Source of the DNA: Candidatus Mcinerneyibacteriota bacterium
GTDB taxonomy: Bacteria; AUK180; JAQVHJ01
Direction of reading: 5' to 3'
Length of the DNA: 10,627 nt
Assembly (NCBI GenBank): GCA_030630935.1
Contig: DAOVMD010000065.1
Coordinates: 1 to 10,627 of the forward strand
Positions 6,004 through 10,627 of the stretch are shown one piece after another. Numbering within the stretch: the first letter of the stretch is position 1; each line of letters begins with the position of its first letter. The notes beneath the pieces are model-generated. The model ran no database searches and was not told the origin of the DNA. It was given only the letters and a program-made list of their open reading frames with translations. Position numbers and translations under genes: made by a program.

Positions 6004-8085
6004 TTATAATATTCCTTGAATATCCAAAATTAAGGCAGGATTACCATTTGCCAAAATGGCAACACCTGAAAAAGTCCTAATCTTCTGGAGCAATTTATCT
6101 AATGCTTTAATTACAATCTCCTGTTGGCCTAATAATTCATCAAAAACAATACCTGCTTTCTTCTCCCCAATTTCTACTACAACAATAGGTTTCAAGTCAT
6201 CATCTTTCATCTTAGAATCAATGTTCAATACTCTATTCATCCTGATTATCGGCAGAATCTCCTTACCCTTTAATAAAACAGTTTCTTTATTCTTTATTGT
6301 TTGTATATCTTTTATATAAATTTCAGAAGTCTCCTTGATATTAACCATTGGGAGTAAATAAATCTCATCTTTCAACCTAACAAGAAGTGCCTGAATAATT
6401 GCAAGAGTTAAAGGTAATTTTAATTTGAAAGTTGAACCCTTACCTACTTCAGATTCAATTTGGAGAATTCCACTTAAGGATTCAATCTTATTCCTAACAA
6501 CATCCATCCCTACTCCACGTCCGGAAATATCAGTGACTTTCTTTGCAGTCGAAAATCCAGGTTCACAAATTAATGAGAATATCTCTTCTTTCGTTAATTC
6601 TTTCCCTGTATCTTTTGTAATAATACCACGTTTAATACCTTCTGCCTTAATCTTCTCAGAACTCATACCCTTACCATCATCTATTACTTCAATAATAACC
6701 TGATTTTTCTCTCTGCGTGCAATAAGATCAATTTTTGCAACTTTAGATTTACCGCTCTTCTTTCTTGCTTCTTTTGTTTCTATCCCATGATCAACGGCAT
6801 TTCTTAGTAAATGAACTAAGGGCTTACCTATCTCATCTAAAATAGTCCTATCTAACTCAATATCCCTTCCTGTAATGTTGAAGCTGATATCCTTCTTTGC
6901 ATCCTTTGCAAGATCTCTAACCATCCTTGGGAACCGGTCAAAGATCTGCCCAACAGGAACCATTCTTGCCGTCATGATTAGCTGCTGAAGATTAGTTGCG
7001 ATTCTTGAAAGCTGAACAATTGTATCATCTAATTCCTTTAAATTATATCTACGGGCTTGATCCTGAAGTTGAATTTTGTTGATGACTAATTCACCAACCA
7101 AATTAACCATATCATCCAATTGCTCAATATTAACCCGGACATTTTGAATTGCCTGGGTCCTTAGTAATGTCTCAACCTGTTTCTTTCCTTTCGATAATTT
7201 ACCCTTAGTACCTTTCGGTGTGATCACCAGTTCAGGTTTTGAAGGTACTACTTCCGATTTCATCGGAAGTGATTCCTCAACAGGTTCATCTAAATCAAGT
7301 TTAACCAGATCTACCGAATCAATTTCTCTAATCTCCTTGATAAAACTCTGGATTAATTGCGGATCTTTATGAGATAACATTAAAAGAGAAAACGATAAAT
7401 CAAATTTCTCCTCTTCTATTTCATCAACTCTCGGAATTGATTTTATAATATCTCCCATCTCTTCAAGTTTTTGGAAAACCATGTATGCTCTAACTGATTT
7501 CAACATACAGGTTTCTTCAAGATTTACAGTTAACAGGATTGGAGTAAATCCGGATGCTGAGCCTTGGTTTAAAAGGTTTAATTCATAACTATTTAAGGAA
7601 AAAGCATCTGAAGGTGGAATCTGCTCAGATTCCGGGATTGGAATAGCTTTCTGATTTTGAGGTTGAGTTACCGGCTGTGCCTGCTTCGGTGGAGTTGCAG
7701 AAGGTGTTGCGGCTCTGAACTCTTTTACTTTATTTATTATATCTTTTATTTCAACCCCTTCTTTTTCACCTTGAGAGATGTTCTGAATCATCATGGTCAT
7801 CATATCCATCCCTTCAAATAATATTTCAAATATCTCTAAGCTGAACTTGAGATTACCACGTCTAATATCATCAAGAAGATCCTCAAGCTTATGTGCCAGC
7901 TCAGCAATAATATCGAATTCCATTGTTGCTGACATACCCTTCAAGGTATGCATGGCTCTAAATATATTTTCAAATACAACCGAATCATTCGGATTATCTT
8001 CTAAGTAAACAAGATTATTATTTATCTCTTGCAAGTTCTCTGTTGCTTCACTTAAAAATACATCAAGGTACTTAGATAAATCCAT
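6004..8085 (-). CDS. cheA: Chemotaxis histidine kinase CheA
   Basis: This is a full-length 693-residue CheA, the kinase that autophosphorylates in receptor arrays and passes phosphate to CheY and CheB. P1 (about 1-105) has the phospho-accepting His46 in MHTLKG. A Pro/Gln-rich linker spans about 127-160. A P2 domain (about 180-264), resembling Thermotoga P2, should dock CheY/CheB. A second linker is Lys/Pro-rich. P3 dimerisation helices lie at about 312-378. The P4 ATPase follows with the N box HLLRNAVDHGIE (425-436), G1 DDGKGM (469-474), an F-box region around 511 and G2 GKGST (548-552). The CheW-like P5 runs from about 560 to the end. All catalytic elements are present and no receiver is fused. 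A GGAG (8095-8092) lies 6 nt before the ATG, and the gene starts 11 nt after cheB. Confidence 0.98.
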   Translation of the reverse strand: MDLSKYLDVFLSEATENLQEINNNLVYLEDNPNDSVVFENIFRAMHTLKGMSATMEFDIIAELAHKLEDLLDDIRRGNLKFSLEIFEILFEGMDMMTMMIQNISQGEKEGVEIKDIINKVKEFRAATPSATPPKQAQPVTQPQNQKAIPIPESEQIPPSDAFSLNSYELNLLNQGSASGFTPILLTVNLEETCMLKSVRAYMVFQKLEEMGDIIKSIPRVDEIEEEKFDLSFSLLMLSHKDPQLIQSFIKEIREIDSVDLVKLDLDEPVEESLPMKSEVVPSKPELVITPKGTKGKLSKGKKQVETLLRTQAIQNVRVNIEQLDDMVNLVGELVINKIQLQDQARRYNLKELDDTIVQLSRIATNLQQLIMTARMVPVGQIFDRFPRMVRDLAKDAKKDISFNITGRDIELDRTILDEIGKPLVHLLRNAVDHGIETKEARKKSGKSKVAKIDLIARREKNQVIIEVIDDGKGMSSEKIKAEGIKRGIITKDTGKELTKEEIFSLICEPGFSTAKKVTDISGRGVGMDVVRNKIESLSGILQIESEVGKGSTFKLKLPLTLAIIQALLVRLKDEIYLLPMVNIKETSEIYIKDIQTIKNKETVLLKGKEILPIIRMNRVLNIDSKMKDDDLKPIVVVEIGEKKAGIVFDELLGQQEIVIKALDKLLQKIRTFSGVAILANGNPALILDIQGIL

Positions 8086-8096
8086 ATCCTGCTCCG

Positions 8097-9137
8097 CTAC
8101 TCAATAATAAAATTTATAATTGAATCAATAATATTATTCAATGGTAAAACCTGGTCTGCTGAATCACTTTCAATTACCGATTTCGGCATTCCAAAAATCA
8201 AAGATGTCTCCTTATCCTGGGCAACAACATGCCCATCATATTCTTTTATCATCTTACAACCTTGAGTCCCATCATGACCCATCCCTGTTAAAATTATTCC
8301 AAGTAAACTCTTGGCAAAAATTCGGGATAATGAATCCATTGTAATATCAACCGATGGTCGAACACCCCAAACAGGCGGGTCCTGGTTCAATGCAATCTTC
8401 AATTTCTTATCCCTTTTAGGAATAATACGCATATGAAAATTCCCGGGAGCAAGGTAAACAAAATCACGTTTGATTTCGTCGCCCTCTTCTGCTTCCTTTA
8501 CGGTTACCTGCGATATTTCATTTAATCTTTGCGCAAACGAAGTAGTAAAACCCGCAGGCATATGCTGAACAACAAAATATGTTGCGTTTAAACCTTTTGG
8601 TATAAATGGTATTATCCTTTCCAGAGCTCGCGGTCCGCCGGTTGAAGAACCAATTATAACTCCTTTTAAATCTCCGGTTAGAGAGTACTTGATCTGAAAT
8701 TTTCCACTATGTTTCTTAAAGTCTTCCCGGACTTTATCTAATCTGATTTTTGATGCTGTAATAATCTTATTAATTAATGTAGTTTGAATATCAGAAAGGT
8801 CTAAAGAAATTGTCCCTGAAGGCTTCTGAACAAAATCAATTGCGCCGTTTTCAAGTGCTGTAATTGTGGCAGCTGCATCTTTCTTTGCAAAAGCGCTTAG
8901 GATAATCACTCTTGTTGGACAATCCTTCATAATCTTTTTTAGGGCGGTTAAGCCGTCCATAACCGGCATTTCAATATCCATTGTTACTACATCGGGATTG
9001 AATTTTTTAATATATTCAATTGCTTCCTCACCATTCTTAGCTGTATCAACAACTACTAGTTCGGAATTTGAGTTTATTATATCAGATATGATTCGCCGCA
9101 TTAAAGCGGAATCATCAACAACTAAAACCCTAATCAT
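8097..9137 (-). CDS. cheB: Chemotaxis response regulator and protein-glutamate methylesterase/deamidase CheB
   Basis: This 346-residue protein has the standard two-domain CheB layout. The N-terminal receiver (1 to about 120) has acidic Asp8/Asp9, phospho-acceptor Asp54 in TMDIEMP, Ser81 and Lys105. A linker (about 121-157) leads to the C-terminal methylesterase. Its catalytic triad is Ser165 (IGSSTGG), His192 (QHMP) and Asp289 (TGMGHDG). Phosphorylated CheB removes methyl groups from receptor glutamates and can deamidate glutamines, opposing CheR. cheR is in the same operon but six genes downstream, past cheA, cheW and the TPR genes. The ATG follows GAGGT (9147-9143) with a 5-nt spacer, and that site overlaps the cheD stop. 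No key residue is missing. Confidence 0.98.
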   Translation of the reverse strand: MIRVLVVDDSALMRRIISDIINSNSELVVVDTAKNGEEAIEYIKKFNPDVVTMDIEMPVMDGLTALKKIMKDCPTRVIILSAFAKKDAAATITALENGAIDFVQKPSGTISLDLSDIQTTLINKIITASKIRLDKVREDFKKHSGKFQIKYSLTGDLKGVIIGSSTGGPRALERIIPFIPKGLNATYFVVQHMPAGFTTSFAQRLNEISQVTVKEAEEGDEIKRDFVYLAPGNFHMRIIPKRDKKLKIALNQDPPVWGVRPSVDITMDSLSRIFAKSLLGIILTGMGHDGTQGCKMIKEYDGHVVAQDKETSLIFGMPKSVIESDSADQVLPLNNIIDSIINFIIE

Positions 9138-9145
9138 TGATTACC

Positions 9146-9634
9146 TCAAAATATTTTATTACCTTTCTTGATCGAATGAACTTCAACAAGTCCAACTTCA
9201 AGATCGAGAGAAATTGTTCTCCCAAAATTACCCCGGACATCTTGATTAACCAGCTTGATTTCGAATTCTTTCAAGTATTTAATAGTAGCTTCAACATTCC
9301 GGTCGCCAATATTTAATATATCGCTCTTGGATTCAAATGAAAACATTGAAGCACCACCAAAAATCTTCGCCTCAAGATTTCTCTTTCTTGCACCCATCTT
9401 TAAAAGTTCATTAATTAAAAACTCAATTGAACAATCTGCAAACTTTGCAAAATTATCGTTCCGGGTAAAACCTTTTGATGATGGCAGCATAATGTGAGCC
9501 ATTCCACCTATCTTCAGTTTAAAATCCCAGATAGTAAGTCCGACACAGGATCCTAAACCATAAGTAATTAAGACACTTGGGGACGTTGAAATTTGAACAT
9601 CCGCCATCTTAACTTTAATCAGTTCCTTCTTCAT
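9146..9634 (-). CDS. cheD: Chemoreceptor glutamine deamidase CheD
   Basis: From the chosen ATG this is a 162-residue CheD, which converts receptor glutamines to glutamates and binds CheC. The catalytic triad is Thr24, Cys30 (in GLGSC) and His47 (in GGMAH). These sit exactly three residues later than Thr21, Cys27 and His44 recalled for Thermotoga maritima CheD. Other family blocks are the FGGASMF stretch and the IGDRNVEA stretch. The ATG at 9634 was chosen because its N-terminus (MKKELIKV) matches the usual length. A GTG at 9646 would add four residues and an ATG at 9607 would remove nine; none has a strong ribosome site. The start lies inside the end of cheC (20-nt overlap), so translation is probably coupled to cheC, fitting the CheC-CheD complex known in this pathway. 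Confidence 0.95.
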   Translation of the reverse strand: MKKELIKVKMADVQISTSPSVLITYGLGSCVGLTIWDFKLKIGGMAHIMLPSSKGFTRNDNFAKFADCSIEFLINELLKMGARKRNLEAKIFGGASMFSFESKSDILNIGDRNVEATIKYLKEFEIKLVNQDVRGNFGRTISLDLEVGLVEVHSIKKGNKIF

Positions 9635-10250
9635 AGTCCGGTACACCCAACGATTTAATTAATGAAATTAATGCAGCGGGTTCAGGCAAAAAGAATAAAT
9701 TTGCCCGAATCTTATCATCTTTCTCCAGGAACTCAGTTTTTACCATTAGAATATGAGTGGTCTTCTGTGCAAGTTGAATACAAATCATATCAATAATTGA
9801 CCCGCACATATCATAAGCAAAAGCCGGAGTCGACTGCATTAGACGCATATGTGTAAACTGCGAAAATGCCGAAAGGTAAGATCCAACCAGGATATTTGCA
9901 ATCTCCTCAAGAGCGGACTTCGAGATTAAATCCAATTCTCCTGTTACCTTATAGCTGGGACCAAGCATAATTTTTACTAATTTCAATCCCTCATCCTTCT
10001 CAAGCATGAGTAACATTGAACCGGAAGTATCTCCTGAAATAGTAAAATAAACTCCAATCTTTACAACTTCTGGACCACCAAGTTTATCTGGAATCTCCTC
10101 AATAGGGTATATTCCAACTTCCGGAACTATTAAGTCTATACGTTTGGACAGCATAGTCGAAAGAGCTGTCGCTGCATTTCCTGCACCTATTGAACCCAGC
10201 TCTTTTAACGCATCTAATTCCATTTGGGAAAGATTTTCTAACTTATCCAT
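9615..10250 (-). CDS. cheC: CheC, CheY-P phosphatase and probable CheD partner
   Basis: This 211-residue CheC is of normal length and contains the duplicated site D/S-x3-E-x2-N-x22-P. The second site is complete: Ser112, Glu116, Asn119 and Pro142. In the first, Asp13, Glu17 and Pro43 are kept but the Asn is Ser20 (codon TCA, 10193-10191). It can probably still dephosphorylate CheY-P through the second site. It keeps the typical helix after Pro142 with Asp147-Met148, in the part of CheC linked to CheD binding, and cheD overlaps its 3' end, so it is the likely CheD partner. The ATG at 10250 was chosen over an upstream in-frame start at 10358: the family begins near MDKL, a GAAGGA lies 8 nt upstream, and the extra codons would lie inside cheY. 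It overlaps cheY by 8 nt. Confidence 0.95.
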   Translation of the reverse strand: MDKLENLSQMELDALKELGSIGAGNAATALSTMLSKRIDLIVPEVGIYPIEEIPDKLGGPEVVKIGVYFTISGDTSGSMLLMLEKDEGLKLVKIMLGPSYKVTGELDLISKSALEEIANILVGSYLSAFSQFTHMRLMQSTPAFAYDMCGSIIDMICIQLAQKTTHILMVKTEFLEKDDKIRANLFFLPEPAALISLIKSLGVPDYEEGTD

Positions 10251-10627
10251 TTTCCTTTTCCTTCTTTTCTTGAAGTATCCTGGCAACTGCTTCAAGAACC
10301 CTGGAAGGTTGAAATGGTTTAACAACAAAATCTTTTGCACCTGCTTGAATAGCTTCAATAACCAAAGCTTTCTGACCCATCGCTGAACACATTAGGATAT
10401 TGGCGTTCGGGTCAATTTTAATGATTGACTTAACGGCTTCGATTCCACCCATCTCAGGCATAACAATATCCATTGTTACCAGATCCGGTTTCAGTTGCTG
10501 ATACTTTAATACAGCTTCAGTACCAGTCCCTGCTTCACCTACAATCTCATAGCCGTTCTTGGTGAGAATGTCTTTTATCATCATTCTCATAAAAATTGCG
10601 TCATCTGCAATTAGGATTCTAGCTCCC
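10243..10627 (-). CDS. cheY: Chemotaxis response regulator CheY, 5' end beyond the window
   Basis: This is a single receiver domain of 127 visible residues. The frame stays open to the window edge, so the first ATG inside it (10590) is not the true start: the codons before it encode ARILIADDAIF, which holds the essential acidic pair. Probably only a few residues are missing. In visible numbering the acidic pair is Asp8/Asp9, the phospho-acceptor is Asp53 (TMDIVMPE), the switch Ser is 81 (CSAMG) and the Lys is 103 (VVKPF). CheA phosphorylates CheY, which then acts on the motor; here CheC-type phosphatases would reset it. The sequence IFMRMMIKDIL resembles CheY of Thermotoga and Bacillus type. 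No output domain follows. It overlaps cheC by 8 nt. Confidence 0.95.
   Translation of the reverse strand, partial: GARILIADDAIFMRMMIKDILTKNGYEIVGEAGTGTEAVLKYQQLKPDLVTMDIVMPEMGGIEAVKSIIKIDPNANILMCSAMGQKALVIEAIQAGAKDFVVKPFQPSRVLEAVARILQEKKEKENG
10248..10264 (-). promoter_or_regulatory. Ribosome binding site and start of cheC
   Basis: On the minus strand GAAGGA (10264-10259) is followed by an 8-nt purine spacer and the ATG at 10250-10248. The site lies inside the last codons of cheY and supports the short cheC start. Confidence 0.7.

Noticed and set aside
8268-8273. His instead of Asn in the CheB TGMGxDG motif (residue 288) as a possible defect
   Set aside because: The position between Gly and the catalytic Asp varies in the family, and Ser165, His192 and Asp289 are all present.
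8141-9171. Plus-strand open frames opposite cheB (8141-8344 and 8866-9171)
   Set aside because: Both are shadows of cheB, whose catalytic and receiver motifs are intact on the minus strand. They have no ribosome site of note and no recognisable product.
10251-10358. Longer N-terminus for CheC, starting at 10358
   Set aside because: The 36 extra residues are basic, unlike any CheC, and lie wholly within cheY. The start at 10250 has a ribosome site and matches the family.
10243-10590. CheY starting at the ATG at 10590
   Set aside because: This would remove the acidic Asp-Asp pair encoded just upstream. The frame continues open to the window edge, so the gene is cut by the window, not truncated.

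Overview
The window is one dense stretch of a bacterial chemosensory operon. Every gene reads on the minus strand, so transcription runs from high to low coordinates. The DNA is AT-rich (roughly one third G+C by eye). No gap between genes is longer than 17 nt and several genes overlap, so the whole window is probably one transcript that enters at the right edge and leaves at the left. I see no promoter, terminator, RNA gene, mobile element or CRISPR array.

In transcription order the genes are: cheY (5' end off the window), cheC, cheD, cheB, cheA, a second cheC-type gene, cheW, a 17-unit TPR protein, a DUF4388 plus TPR protein, cheR, and a sugar-phosphate mutase (3' end off the window). No chemoreceptor, CheZ, CheV, flagellar or pilus gene is present.

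The set gives a nearly complete CheC/CheD-type pathway. CheA (P1 to P5 all present) phosphorylates CheY and CheB, and CheW links CheA to receptors. CheR and CheB add and remove receptor methyl groups, and CheD deamidates receptors. CheC-type proteins take the place of CheZ as CheY-P phosphatases. This logic is best known from Bacillus and Thermotoga, and the CheD and the CheA P2 domain look Thermotoga-like.

Three things stand out. (1) Both CheC paralogues have serine in place of the catalytic asparagine at residue 20 of the first phosphatase site, while the second site is intact at identical residue numbers in both. (2) A TPR module of two proteins lies between cheW and cheR and is tightly coupled to its neighbours. 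(3) The sugar-phosphate mutase is joined to cheR by a 4-nt ATGA overlap.

The organism cannot be named from this window. Low G+C, abundant TPR proteins, DUF4388 and a CheC/CheD-type operon would suit a deep-branching or uncultivated bacterial lineage (for example one of the candidate phyla near Cloacimonadota or WOR-3). That is a weak guess.
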